A stretch of 64,000 nt of DNA, from assembly GCA_030652115.1 (NCBI GenBank), contig JAUSBK010000008.1:62001-126000 (forward strand), given 5' to 3'. The first letter of the stretch is position 1. Every line of letters starts with the position of its first letter. The DNA comes from Coriobacteriia bacterium (lineage in GTDB: Bacteria; Actinomycetota; Coriobacteriia; Anaerosomatales; Anaerosomataceae). Positions 29,401-37,133 of this stretch are shown here, in pieces. The notes beneath the pieces are model-generated. The model had not been told where the DNA came from. It searched no databases and saw nothing but the letters and a program-made list of their open reading frames with translations. A program made the position numbers and the translations under genes.

Positions 29401-29613
29401 TGCGCGAACTGCCACATCACCGTGCCACATGGCGGCAAGGTCCCCCGGCTCCTTGCTACCTCGTCGATGGCGGGCATGGATCTCCGCTACAGCGGCGGAA
29501 GCGTCTTGCTGCATAGCTTCACCTATCCGATCAATGGCATTCAAACCAACTGTCAGTCTGGAGTGGGATGCAACCCCGGCGTGCATGGCGGCGCTCAGCC
29601 CACCAAGTGGTAG
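26419..29613 (+). CDS. Secreted 19-heme c-type cytochrome, cassette copy A
   Basis: A 1064-residue exported protein with a long signal peptide (hydrophobic core at about residues 30-50, ending SSALAA). Nineteen CxxCH motifs are spread along the whole chain, from CDACHKPH at the N terminus to CANCHITVPHGG near the end. Many are followed by a nearby PH or VH as distal ligand. The last 22 residues carry a Cys pair in a CX5C spacing without a following His, so not a heme site. The first eight motifs are very similar to the paralogue at 32329; the rest has diverged. No membrane anchor, sorting signal or S-layer domain was recognised. It begins a cassette with ResB, CcsA and a lipoprotein. Likely a long-distance electron conductor outside the membrane. 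Confidence 0.88.
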   Translation: MKLMQRRKLSTSRTYTTTGRDIRNQAHRAWLLVLCAVFVATLFAVPSSALAATAHADTGVNPDCDACHKPHQAPTERSLLADVTESEVCYVCHGATPGGSKWNVETWSANSFAAGMSSGHTLQDVTDPDTTMDLTNSCTGCHGVHGDPGLRANLPANEEVAGVTIDPADPRSWCLACHNADHAWYAGSETAGVFTVDAGLKAAYEAKIQDPDRGTHQYPTLGTFPGSTSNATYLASTHATGIDSGTVESLVSVPTETVTRVQGDCLWCHASHRSTATHDGLLGEYRATTPADAAGGATAGEYAQACFECHGNSSGAVYLPAATYTDSYWQTTVGAPDIHTLVTDSSSTRSGHRIRTTSAYYAPDSPLPCYECHNPHGSKNGNTLMISDALGGNLQPDGTAAQVRQFCFSCHTTGDATPAGWDSDANNNGTHDDGVYTTTLANTAVGATAIGISRTAAPPTSYLRLTTSSYHLQASALDCLTCHASAHRPTGGVSEGGLACYGCHRSDTTSLDYEKNMEYDGTSKTSNYHHVMGTASTSGDSAFTSSTYPAAGTDVYCLSCHVDHDQFNSSKSSSLRSSIGSTPSGATASSTDFNTTSGGVCLGCHYVSRTKGADQKSDSTSVTPAIPFTSASAIVAGAVYDRSPHQYQVAGRLRNDDTSFSGDCSKCHSDRLSGTYYKTAATGPEFGLHYDPSRRILEALGRGSVADPYAEERFCYSCHAPTGAGFKATAGADWYGTSGVMDAASENVYTQLTAYASKHTMTLSSSAHRPTSTDEVTSNRLSTAEHVECADCHNPHAADDVNHTPRVSGNNIAATSPIYGVWGVQPPASANWAEPTVTGYTIQPVAAKEYQVCLKCHSGFNSSYSAATRTFSWGSATGWTNQAFEFNTANQSYHPVMGVARYPLPASTLLAPWNVAPGNQTMYCTDCHMDDAATPLAQGPHGSANAWILRGTWNPTVDTITSTSGSTTFLCRKCHVITNTHSAHMTLGRHQNKPCANCHITVPHGGKVPRLLATSSMAGMDLRYSGGSVLLHSFTYPINGIQTNCQSGVGCNPGVHGGAQPTKW

Positions 29614-29616
29614 CGG

Positions 29617-30867
29617 ATGGCACTGCGCAAGCGTCGATGGCGGTTCGATACGCTGGCTGTCAGGATGCTGCCGGCCCTCACCATCGGACTGCTCGCGGTC
29701 GCCCTCGTCCTCTCGTTCGCGCTTCCCGGCGGCTCCTACACGATGGAGAGCGGCGGTAGTACCGCCGGCGGGGCGCTTCGGGTCCTGGTACTCGGGATGC
29801 TGTCACTCGCGGCTCTGCTGATCGCAGTCGTGCTGCCTCGCATGATGCGCCGGGCCGTTGGCCGCTATCGGCACTCGGATCCGCCGCACCTGAGCGGCAC
29901 GGAGTCAGCCATCAGCGTGGACGCCGTTGGTTCACTGCGGCGCCTGGGCTGGACGGTTGCTGCTGAAGGGCCAGACGCGGTGCGGCTTGCGAAGCACCGA
30001 TGGTCCGTCTGGTCCCCGCTACTGCTGCACATCGGCCTCGTGGTCGTGCTTGCATCCGCCTTCCTCGCGTTTGCTTCTGAGTCGCGTGGTGTGCTCGTCT
30101 TGCACGAAGGTGAGCAGATACTCGCCGGCACTTCGCTCCAAGGCGCGGTTGTCGGGGTGCTCGGCTCCGAGCCTGTGCTGCCCGGGACGATCCTCGGTGG
30201 TGCTGTCACTCCGGCCTACTGGCCCCAGGGCGGCACGCGGCAGCTCACGGCAGAGCACGTCGATGTTGAGACCGGAGAGCCGGTCGTGCTCGAGGTGAAC
30301 CGGATAACGCGATGGCGGGGTGTGAGGCTCTTCCCGAGCCAGACCTGGGGGCGCGTCTACTACGTGCGTTTCGATGGGGCGGAGTTGTCCGAGCAGGTAC
30401 TCCAAATCGATGTCCCGGCGGGTGCCGGTCTGGGCGAGGCCGGATATCGCGACCTCGACCTCGGGCAGTCGCCGTACGACGTACGATTGAAGGCGATCGA
30501 GAACGTGTCTGCGGAGGGCGCGGTTCAGCCCACTTTGGTGCTGCGCCTTGAGGAAGACGGCGAGGTAGCCGCGCAGGAGGAACTGAGTCTTCTCACCACG
30601 GCCACGGTCGGACCGTACGCTGTAAGCCTGCTGAGTGCGGATGAGACCTGGCAGGAGATCTTCGTGGTAAGACAGACTGGTGTTGGCACTCTCATGGTGG
30701 GCATAGTGCTCGTGGTGGTCGGCTCGGTGGCACTCTACTTGTTCCCGCCCGCGGACGTATGGGTCGTCAAGGATGGCGACGTAGATCGTCTCGTCGTCCG
30801 CGCGGGCAAGCTCGGCCAGACTGGCGTCGCGGATCAGATCGCACGAGCGATGGAGGCTCACGAGTGA
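29617..30867 (+). CDS. resB: ResB/Ccs1-like cytochrome c biogenesis protein (copy A)
   Basis: System II heme-lyase subunit of 416 residues, 3 bp after the cytochrome gene. The N terminus has two membrane helices (ALTIGLLAVALVLSFALP and VLVLGMLSLAALLIAVVLP) and a third follows at SVWSPLLLHIGLVVVLASAF, where SPLLLHIG matches the ResB core with its conserved His. A large extracytoplasmic domain and a final membrane helix (GIVLVVVGSVALYLF) complete the known topology. With CcsA it delivers heme to apocytochromes and keeps their cysteines reduced. It overlaps the ccsA gene by one base. A second ResB is encoded at 35844, in the other cassette. Confidence 0.87.
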   Translation: MALRKRRWRFDTLAVRMLPALTIGLLAVALVLSFALPGGSYTMESGGSTAGGALRVLVLGMLSLAALLIAVVLPRMMRRAVGRYRHSDPPHLSGTESAISVDAVGSLRRLGWTVAAEGPDAVRLAKHRWSVWSPLLLHIGLVVVLASAFLAFASESRGVLVLHEGEQILAGTSLQGAVVGVLGSEPVLPGTILGGAVTPAYWPQGGTRQLTAEHVDVETGEPVVLEVNRITRWRGVRLFPSQTWGRVYYVRFDGAELSEQVLQIDVPAGAGLGEAGYRDLDLGQSPYDVRLKAIENVSAEGAVQPTLVLRLEEDGEVAAQEELSLLTTATVGPYAVSLLSADETWQEIFVVRQTGVGTLMVGIVLVVVGSVALYLFPPADVWVVKDGDVDRLVVRAGKLGQTGVADQIARAMEAHE

Positions 30868-31694
30868 TGGACGCTCAGGTGCTGCTGTCGGCGGACCCAC
30901 GGCTCCACGTGGTGTCGCTCGTCCTCTATGCGATCGGGGCTGCGCTCGCTGTCACGGGTGCGGTGCTCCGACGCGAGCGTCTCGCCGAACTGGCGCGGTG
31001 GTCTGCCGTTGGCGGGCTCGTGGTGCAGGGCCTCGGACTCCTTGCGCGCTGGATCGGTTCGGGTCACGGGCCGTACGTCTCGCGCTACGAACTGCTGTCC
31101 GCGTACGCATGGGTGTCTGTGCTGATCTGGCTGGTGTGGTCTGCGCGGGACCGTCGGCTGCGTGACTTCGGACTCGTCGTGCTTCCTGTGGCGCTTCTCC
31201 TGATCGGCGTCGGTCTGTACACCGGGCCGGAGGTTCGGGTTCTTCCGGCAACGTTTGCAGGCATATGGCTAGTCCTTCACGTCTCCTTCTACTTCATCGC
31301 GTTCGCGACCGGGCTCACGGCCTTCGGCGCTTCGTTGTTCTATCTCGTGCCGGAGTCCAAGCTCGCCGGCACCCGCCTTCCGAAGCGCCCGGAGCTCGAT
31401 TCGATCGCTTACCGCGCGGCGGGGCTGGCGTTCGCCTTCTGGGGAGTCGGGCTGCTCACCGGTGCGATCTGGGCGTACTACTCGTGGGGCCGCTTCTGGG
31501 GCTGGGACCCGGTGGAGACGTGGTCGCTCATCACGTGGCTGCTGTACGGACTGTACCTGCACCTGCGTCGCTTCTACGGTTGGAAGGACCGGCGGGCGGC
31601 CCTTCTGCTCATACTGTGCTACGGACTCGCTTTGCTGTCGCTCTTCGGCACTGCGTTGTTCACCTCGACGGTGCACTCGGAGTACTTCTCATGA
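30867..31694 (+). CDS. ccsA: CcsA/ResC-like cytochrome c assembly protein (copy A)
   Basis: Polytopic membrane protein of 275 residues with about eight helices. The tryptophan-rich WWD-type domain is intact (WGRFWGWDPVETWSLITW), and His residues suited to heme binding flank it (GSGHGPYVSRYE, VLHVSFYF, LHLRRFYG, and the C-terminal HSEYFS). It exports and presents heme for attachment to CxxCH motifs, working with ResB. The start ATG shares its A with the resB stop. Its own stop overlaps the lipoprotein start (ATGA). The copy in the second cassette has exactly the same length, which supports a cassette duplication. Confidence 0.93.
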   Translation: MDAQVLLSADPRLHVVSLVLYAIGAALAVTGAVLRRERLAELARWSAVGGLVVQGLGLLARWIGSGHGPYVSRYELLSAYAWVSVLIWLVWSARDRRLRDFGLVVLPVALLLIGVGLYTGPEVRVLPATFAGIWLVLHVSFYFIAFATGLTAFGASLFYLVPESKLAGTRLPKRPELDSIAYRAAGLAFAFWGVGLLTGAIWAYYSWGRFWGWDPVETWSLITWLLYGLYLHLRRFYGWKDRRAALLLILCYGLALLSLFGTALFTSTVHSEYFS

Positions 31695-32179
31695 GGCATA
31701 CATCCGCACTCGCCCTCATCGCACTCGCGCTCGCTGTGGTCGTCGGCTGCAGCCCGGTGGTGTCAGACGCCGACGTCGTCGCGGTAGAACACGCAGTGCG
31801 CGCTTACAACGAAGCGCTGATCAAGGGCTTCGTGAGCTTCGACATGAACGCACTCAACCTGACAGCCACCGAGGAACAGGCACAGAGGGACTACTACCTG
31901 ATGGCTGCCCTCGGCGAAGGCCGGGTGCAGATGTTCTCGACCTTGCAGTCGATCGAGTTCGGCGAGGTGACGTTCCCCGGAGAGGGGAAGGCGAGCGTCA
32001 CCACGACCGAGACCTGGGACTACGAGCACGTCTCCCTCGATACAAGCGAGACGGTGCGGACCGAGACGGGGGTCGTCTACCACCTGCAATATGATCTCGT
32101 GCTGCAGGACGGGCGATGGCTCGTGGCGGGCGTGACCTCGCTTGACGAGACCACCGAAAGTCAGGAGACCACGCAGTAG
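31691..32179 (+). CDS. Small lipoprotein, cassette copy A
   Basis: A 162-residue protein with a lipoprotein signal: hydrophobic segment LALIALALAVVVGC, with Cys20 as the lipidation site. The mature part begins with a helix (AVRAYNEALIKG) and ends in beta strands with the motif LQDGRWLVAGVTSLDE, a layout like small NTF2-fold or IMS-domain proteins. It is related to the lipoprotein at 39253 (shared AVR-Y, ETW-Y and WLV-AV positions) and shares the DGRWLV ending with the one at 38028. It is coupled to ccsA by a 4-base overlap. Role unknown; a membrane-tethered chaperone or adaptor for the cytochrome or its maturation complex is plausible by context. Confidence 0.75.
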   Translation: MRHTSALALIALALAVVVGCSPVVSDADVVAVEHAVRAYNEALIKGFVSFDMNALNLTATEEQAQRDYYLMAALGEGRVQMFSTLQSIEFGEVTFPGEGKASVTTTETWDYEHVSLDTSETVRTETGVVYHLQYDLVLQDGRWLVAGVTSLDETTESQETTQ

Positions 32180-32205
32180 CCGCCCTGCGGCCGTGCCGTT
32201 CATCG

Positions 32206-32254
32206 GCACATGCGACCGATGAGCGTGAGGCACCGCGCCATCGGTCGCATGTGC
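32206..32254. repeat. 16-bp perfect inverted repeat between the two cassettes
   Basis: GCACATGCGACCGATG (32206-32221) and its exact complement (32239-32254) are separated by 17 bases. The hairpin follows the first cassette by 26 bp and ends 22 bp before the next -10 box. There is no T-run after it, so it may be a factor-assisted terminator, an mRNA-stabilising end, or an operator over the -35 region of the second cassette. Confidence 0.8.
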
Positions 32255-32276
32255 GTGGCGCGCGCCAGTACCCTGC

Positions 32277-32282
32277 TATACT
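32277..32282 (+). promoter_or_regulatory. Extended -10 promoter of second cassette
   Basis: TGCTATACT gives a TGn-extended -10 box (TATACT) 46 bp before the cytochrome start at 32329. The -35 position has no consensus match, as is common for extended -10 promoters. Confidence 0.55.
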
Positions 32283-32328
32283 GAATTCGTATTAAAGTCG
32301 TGGCTGGCACAGCGGCGGGGAGCCGGGT

Positions 32329-35300
32329 GTGATGGCGCGAACACGCGGCGGGTTCAGGGGGCGAGTGACGATCGCGGTAGCATGGGCTGCCATAGGAGCA
32401 GGTCCCCTCACGACCCGGGGCTGGGCGGAGCGCATCCGTACCCCCGGGGGTTCGACAGTTCTTGCACTCGCATTCATCGGCATCGTGCTACTTTCCGCGA
32501 TGGTCCCGTCCCAGGCCGCGGCCGCAACCGCCCACGCTGATGCCGATACCTCCGCTACGGCAGACTGCTTCCAGTGCCACAAGCCGCACACGGCTCCCAC
32601 GAAGCGGAGCCTGCTCGCCGATGTGGACGAGTCGGAGGTCTGCTACGTCTGTCACGGTGACCTCGGCGGATCGAGCTGGAATGTAGAGACCTCGGCTGCG
32701 AACTCCTTCGGCGTCGGCATGCAAAGCGGTCATGTGCTCGAGGACGTGACCGATCCGGATGCCCGGATGGACCTCACCAACTCGTGCACGGGCTGTCACG
32801 GCGTTCACGGCGACCCCGACGTGCGGGCGAACCTGCCCGCCAACGAGGAGGTGGCCGGAGCCACCATCGACCCGGCGGACCCGCGCACCTGGTGCCTCAC
32901 GTGTCACAACGTCGATCACGCGTGGTACGCGGGCTCTGAAACAGCCGGGGTGTTCACCGTCGACGCCGGACTGAAGGCTGCCTACGAGGCGCTCATCCAG
33001 GACCCGACGCGCGATACGAGCAACTACCCGACGCTCGGCACGTTCCCGGGCTCCGCCGGCAACACGACATACCTCGCAAGCACGCACGCCACTGGCATCG
33101 ATGCCGGCACCGTGGAGAGCCTGGTCTCCGTGCCTACCGAGACCGTCAGTCGGGTGCAGGGCGACTGCCTCTGGTGCCACGCGTCGCACAAGAGCACAGC
33201 CACCTATGACGGGCTGCTTGGCGAGTATCGTGCCGCGACGGCCGATGACGCGGCGGGTGGTACCGCGGCCGGAGAGTACGCCCAGGCGTGCTTCGAGTGC
33301 CACGGCAACAGCAGCGGCACGGTGTACAAGCCCGCGGCCACCTACACTGATACCTACTGGCAGACCACAGCAGGCGCGCCGGACGTACACACCCTCGTGA
33401 TGGAGGGCGGTGCTAGTTCGGGGCACAGGATCCTGACAGACGGCGCCTTCTACGAGGCAGGATCGCCGCTGCCATGCTACGAGTGCCACAACCCGCACGG
33501 GTCGGGCCGAGGCAATTCCTCGCTCTTCTCGGACACGCTCGGTGCCAGTCTCGACGCGTCGACCGCCGAGGGCGTGAGGCGCTTCTGCTTCACGTGTCAC
33601 ACGACGTACGACACCGAACCGGTGACTGGCAGGCCGTACGGCTGGGACAGCACCACCGCTTCGTATGCGCCGGTGGCGGCCGATGCCGAGGTGGTGGGTC
33701 TGTCGCGCACTGCGAGCGCCGCCAGCGAAGAGAATCGGCTGCGTCTGTGGCAGGTCAGTACCGGGCACGACCATGATGATGCCCAGGACTGTCTGGCCGC
33801 CTGTCATGGCGACGTACACGCACCGATGGGGTCGCCCGTTGGTGCGACCAACTGCTTCGATAGTTCGTGCCACAGCGCGCTCCACGGGATGGTCGACGAC
33901 ACCACCTCGTACCACCACGTACTCAACTCGGCCACTCCCGACCAGCCTCCGGCTGACGGGGTGTACCCGGTGTTCTCTGAGACCACGCAGGAGCTTTCAT
34001 GCGTGAGCTGCCATATGGATCACACCGCATGGGAGGGGCCGGGGAACGCGTACAACCTGCGAAACAGCGGCCTGGTGGACAATCCGACTGCCAGCAACAC
34101 CGATGAGGATCTGTGCCTGAGCTGCCACTCTTACACACTCTCGTACCGGATCTACCGCTCGGCCGATGGAACCAACCCGACTCCGGATGGCCAGGCTGAC
34201 AACGCGCTGTACTCGACAGCGGTGATGCGTGTAGAGGACGAGTACTGGGCGGCATCCCCCCACAACTACCCGGCGAACACGTACTTCGCGGACAGCTCGC
34301 AGTTCGTGGGCAACTGCGCCAAGTGCCACGGCACCCTCGAACCCGGGCAGTACACCGAGACGCTGCCGTATTCGTTCACCGTGCACTACTCACCTGAGCA
34401 GCGACTGCTGAATGCGCTCGGCCAGGATAGAACGAGCCTCGCGGCGCCGCAGACTGCGGCGATCAACGAGGAGGACATGTGCTTCCGTTGCCACAGCAAC
34501 TCGACCGATAAGCTGGGCGCGAGCGACCACGACTACTACGGTACGCAGCCGATGAGCACGGCGAATCGCGCGATAGGCGAGCAGATGGATCCTGCGAACA
34601 ACGTGTTCGGCCACAAGCCGGCGACGTACTACAAGGAGCACCTGATCTCGTCCATTGACGAGCCGCAGGCCTACCTCAGCGCGAACAAACATGTCGAGTG
34701 TGCTGACTGCCACAACCATCACATCGTGGGCAAGTCGCGACACGTATACGGAACCGACAACCGGGTGTCCGACGCGATCCAGGGTGTGCGAGGCATCGGG
34801 TTCGCACCAGGGAAGCTCGTGAGTCTGGCGTTGTTGAACTACCCGAGCACGATCAACTACGTCGATGAGCTCGAGTACAAGCAGTGGGCCACCTACGAGT
34901 ACGAGGTCTGCTTCAAGTGCCACTCGAGTGCGAACACGAACCTCGCGAGTTGGGGCGGGGACATGGTGTGGGACTACTGGAACGGCTCGGCGTGGGCCGT
35001 GGGCACGAACCCCGCCGTGGATAACTGGACGAACGTGGCGCAGGACTTCAACGTGGGCAACAACTCGCGGCACCCGGTGTTCGCCACACTGTCCGGCTCC
35101 TACTATGCGACGACCGACGCGACGACGATGACCTTCATCAGTGGGTACGCAGACGTGCTCAGTCGCGGCACGAGCGACCTCGAGGCCGGCCAGGTGTCAA
35201 ACGGCTGGGAGCCAGACTCCACGATGGTGTGCTCGGACTGTCACGGCGATTCCGACGCGCCGATCGCGATGGTCTGGAACGGAACGGATTGGGTCCCCAA

Positions 35301-35787
35301 CGAGCCCGCTGTTCTTGCCGTTCCCCAGGGCCCACACGGTTCCTCTGTGCGTTTCTCCCTGCGTGGTCCGGCGACCGACTGGCCGACGAGGTCGGACAAC
35401 GGCGCTCTGATCCGGCTCGTCGATCTGAGTGACGCTAACTACAACGGTCTGTTCTGTGCGAACTGCCATCCCAAGGCGCGCATCACGACCAACCGGGCGC
35501 ACTCCGCGGCGACAGGGCTGGACAAGCATGGCGGACAGGCGTGCATCTACTGCCACACGCTCGTCCCTCACGGTGGAAAGGTGTCCCGTCTGATCGGTGA
35601 CCATGAGACGATGCCGGCACGGCTGGCCTACCAGGGCGATCTCAACTACATGAAGATGTCGAGTTACATCAAAGGGGCGAGCACCAAGAACACCTGTTCA
35701 GTGGTCGCAGGAAGCAGCTGCGACACGCATGCCTCGGGGCACAGCACCACGGGGAACCAGACCGGCGGCAGCTGGGAGAACTGGTAG
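32329..35787 (+). CDS. Secreted multiheme cytochrome, cassette copy B (17 CxxCH, one CX3CH, one CX4CH)
   Basis: A 1152-residue exported protein, paralogue of the one at 26419. A long basic N terminus precedes the signal core (VLALAFIGIVLLSAMVPS) and the cleavage region AAAATAHA. Nineteen heme-type motifs are in the same order as in copy A. Motifs 9 and 10, however, are CLAACH (33790-33807) and CFDSSCH (33853-33873), where copy A has CLTCH and CYGCH. Motifs 1-8 are nearly the same in both copies; after motif 8 the sequences drift and copy B has extra loops, explaining its greater length. The end carries a non-heme CX7C pair followed by a Gly/Ser-rich tail. GGGGAG at 32317-32322 serves GTG 32329 or ATG 32332. 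Confidence 0.88.
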   Translation: MMARTRGGFRGRVTIAVAWAAIGAGPLTTRGWAERIRTPGGSTVLALAFIGIVLLSAMVPSQAAAATAHADADTSATADCFQCHKPHTAPTKRSLLADVDESEVCYVCHGDLGGSSWNVETSAANSFGVGMQSGHVLEDVTDPDARMDLTNSCTGCHGVHGDPDVRANLPANEEVAGATIDPADPRTWCLTCHNVDHAWYAGSETAGVFTVDAGLKAAYEALIQDPTRDTSNYPTLGTFPGSAGNTTYLASTHATGIDAGTVESLVSVPTETVSRVQGDCLWCHASHKSTATYDGLLGEYRAATADDAAGGTAAGEYAQACFECHGNSSGTVYKPAATYTDTYWQTTAGAPDVHTLVMEGGASSGHRILTDGAFYEAGSPLPCYECHNPHGSGRGNSSLFSDTLGASLDASTAEGVRRFCFTCHTTYDTEPVTGRPYGWDSTTASYAPVAADAEVVGLSRTASAASEENRLRLWQVSTGHDHDDAQDCLAACHGDVHAPMGSPVGATNCFDSSCHSALHGMVDDTTSYHHVLNSATPDQPPADGVYPVFSETTQELSCVSCHMDHTAWEGPGNAYNLRNSGLVDNPTASNTDEDLCLSCHSYTLSYRIYRSADGTNPTPDGQADNALYSTAVMRVEDEYWAASPHNYPANTYFADSSQFVGNCAKCHGTLEPGQYTETLPYSFTVHYSPEQRLLNALGQDRTSLAAPQTAAINEEDMCFRCHSNSTDKLGASDHDYYGTQPMSTANRAIGEQMDPANNVFGHKPATYYKEHLISSIDEPQAYLSANKHVECADCHNHHIVGKSRHVYGTDNRVSDAIQGVRGIGFAPGKLVSLALLNYPSTINYVDELEYKQWATYEYEVCFKCHSSANTNLASWGGDMVWDYWNGSAWAVGTNPAVDNWTNVAQDFNVGNNSRHPVFATLSGSYYATTDATTMTFISGYADVLSRGTSDLEAGQVSNGWEPDSTMVCSDCHGDSDAPIAMVWNGTDWVPNEPAVLAVPQGPHGSSVRFSLRGPATDWPTRSDNGALIRLVDLSDANYNGLFCANCHPKARITTNRAHSAATGLDKHGGQACIYCHTLVPHGGKVSRLIGDHETMPARLAYQGDLNYMKMSSYIKGASTKNTCSVVAGSSCDTHASGHSTTGNQTGGSWENW

Positions 35788-35831
35788 CGTCGGCCCTGGT
35801 GCCGCGGCCGATCGCTGCGCCGCCGCTTTGC

Positions 35832-35837
35832 TACCAT
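35832..35837 (+). promoter_or_regulatory. -10 box just before the second resB
   Basis: TGCTACCAT gives a TGn-extended TACCAT hexamer that ends only 6 bases before ATG 35844. If used, the message would be leaderless, which fits the absence of a ribosome-binding site there. Confidence 0.4.
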
Positions 35838-35843
35838 CACGAC

Positions 35844-37133
35844 ATGCGCCGCTTCCTCGACATGCTCACCTCCCGCCGTACGTCGATCGCGCTCATGGCG
35901 TTCATCGCGGTCTGCGGCGCGCTCGGCGCCTGGATCCCGCAGTCATCGAGCAGCACTGCTGAGATCGTCGCGTCCTGGGAAGCACGCAACCCCGCGGTCG
36001 CCGGCATCGCCGACGCGCTCGGCCTTCGCGAGATCTTCTCGTCGTGGTGGTTCGTCACCGTTCTCGCGGTCTTCGCGGCCGCGCTGACGGTTGCGACGCT
36101 GCGCATGTTCTCCTCGGCGGCGCAACGCCGGGACGCTGTTGCCAGGAAGCCTCGCACGGAGATTTCCGGTGCGGCGATCGAGCGGGTCGCCGAACGCGCG
36201 CGTGCGACGGGCTTTCGCGAGCAGCGCCGGGCGGGATCCACCCGTGTCTTCGTCCGCCACGGCATGGGACTCTGGGCGCCCGCAATCCTGCACGTCGGTC
36301 TGCTCGTGGCGCTCGTGTCGGGGGGCATCGCACTCGCACTCACCCGGAGCGCGATCGCCGACTTCTCGCAAGGCGAGATCCGAATGCCTGGTGACGACTA
36401 CTACGCGGTCGAGGATCCGGCCGATGCGCCCGAGGTCGGTGTGCCGCTGCGCTTCGATGGAATGAAGGTCGAGAACTGGCCGCAGGGCGGGCTCAAGGAG
36501 GTCGTCGCCACGCTCTCGGTTCTCGATGGCACGGAGGATTGGACGCCCCGAACGGTGAGCATCAACCACCCGCTCCGACTCCGCGGGCATACGATCTACG
36601 CACAGCCCGGGGAGTTCGGCGATGCGGCATTCCTCGTCTTCACTGCCGAGGATGGCACTGAGTACCCCGTGCGCATGGAGTTTGTCTACGCCGAGGCGGG
36701 CGAGGTCGTCTACACCGCGGAGCCGCTCACGATCGGTGGCGTCGCGCTCGAGGGACGGTGGGACCCGCACGGCGTCCGAGGTCCTGTGCCGCTTGCCCTT
36801 CGCCTCGCCGGCGACGACGCTGTCGAGCCTGTCACGCTCGCCGAGGGTGAGACCGCAACGGTTGCGGGACTCGAGGTGGAGTATTCATTCACCGGTCAGT
36901 GGGCGCGCTTCATCATCCAGAAGGAGCCAGGCATCTTGGCACTGCTTCTGGGCTTTGCCGTGATCGGTGCAGGCTCGATAATGCTCTACGCTTGGATTCC
37001 TCGTGTGCTGGTCGTCGAGGAGACTGCCGAGGGAGTCTGCTATTCCTGGTACGCCGCCCGTATGCCGGGCTCGTATCTGCCGGAGTTGGCCGAGATGCTC
37101 GGGGCGAACCTGCGGCAGGGAGAGGATGCGTGA
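35844..37133 (+). CDS. resB: ResB/Ccs1-like cytochrome c biogenesis protein (copy B)
   Basis: A 429-residue System II heme-lyase subunit. Membrane helices are seen at about residues 12-29 (SIALMAFIAVCGALGAWIP, the usual ResB opening), 60-80 and 140-165 (GLWAPAILHVGLLVALVSGGI with the conserved His), and at the end (GILALLLGFAVIGAGSIMLYAW). The extracytoplasmic domain keeps WPQGGLKEVVATLSVLD, matching WPQGGTRQLTAEHVDVE of copy A. The start is uncertain: ATG 35844 gives a normal ResB N terminus but lacks a ribosome-binding site; a GTG at 35799 would add 15 non-conserved residues. It overlaps its CcsA partner by one base, as in cassette A. Confidence 0.88.
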   Translation: MRRFLDMLTSRRTSIALMAFIAVCGALGAWIPQSSSSTAEIVASWEARNPAVAGIADALGLREIFSSWWFVTVLAVFAAALTVATLRMFSSAAQRRDAVARKPRTEISGAAIERVAERARATGFREQRRAGSTRVFVRHGMGLWAPAILHVGLLVALVSGGIALALTRSAIADFSQGEIRMPGDDYYAVEDPADAPEVGVPLRFDGMKVENWPQGGLKEVVATLSVLDGTEDWTPRTVSINHPLRLRGHTIYAQPGEFGDAAFLVFTAEDGTEYPVRMEFVYAEAGEVVYTAEPLTIGGVALEGRWDPHGVRGPVPLALRLAGDDAVEPVTLAEGETATVAGLEVEYSFTGQWARFIIQKEPGILALLLGFAVIGAGSIMLYAWIPRVLVVEETAEGVCYSWYAARMPGSYLPELAEMLGANLRQGEDA

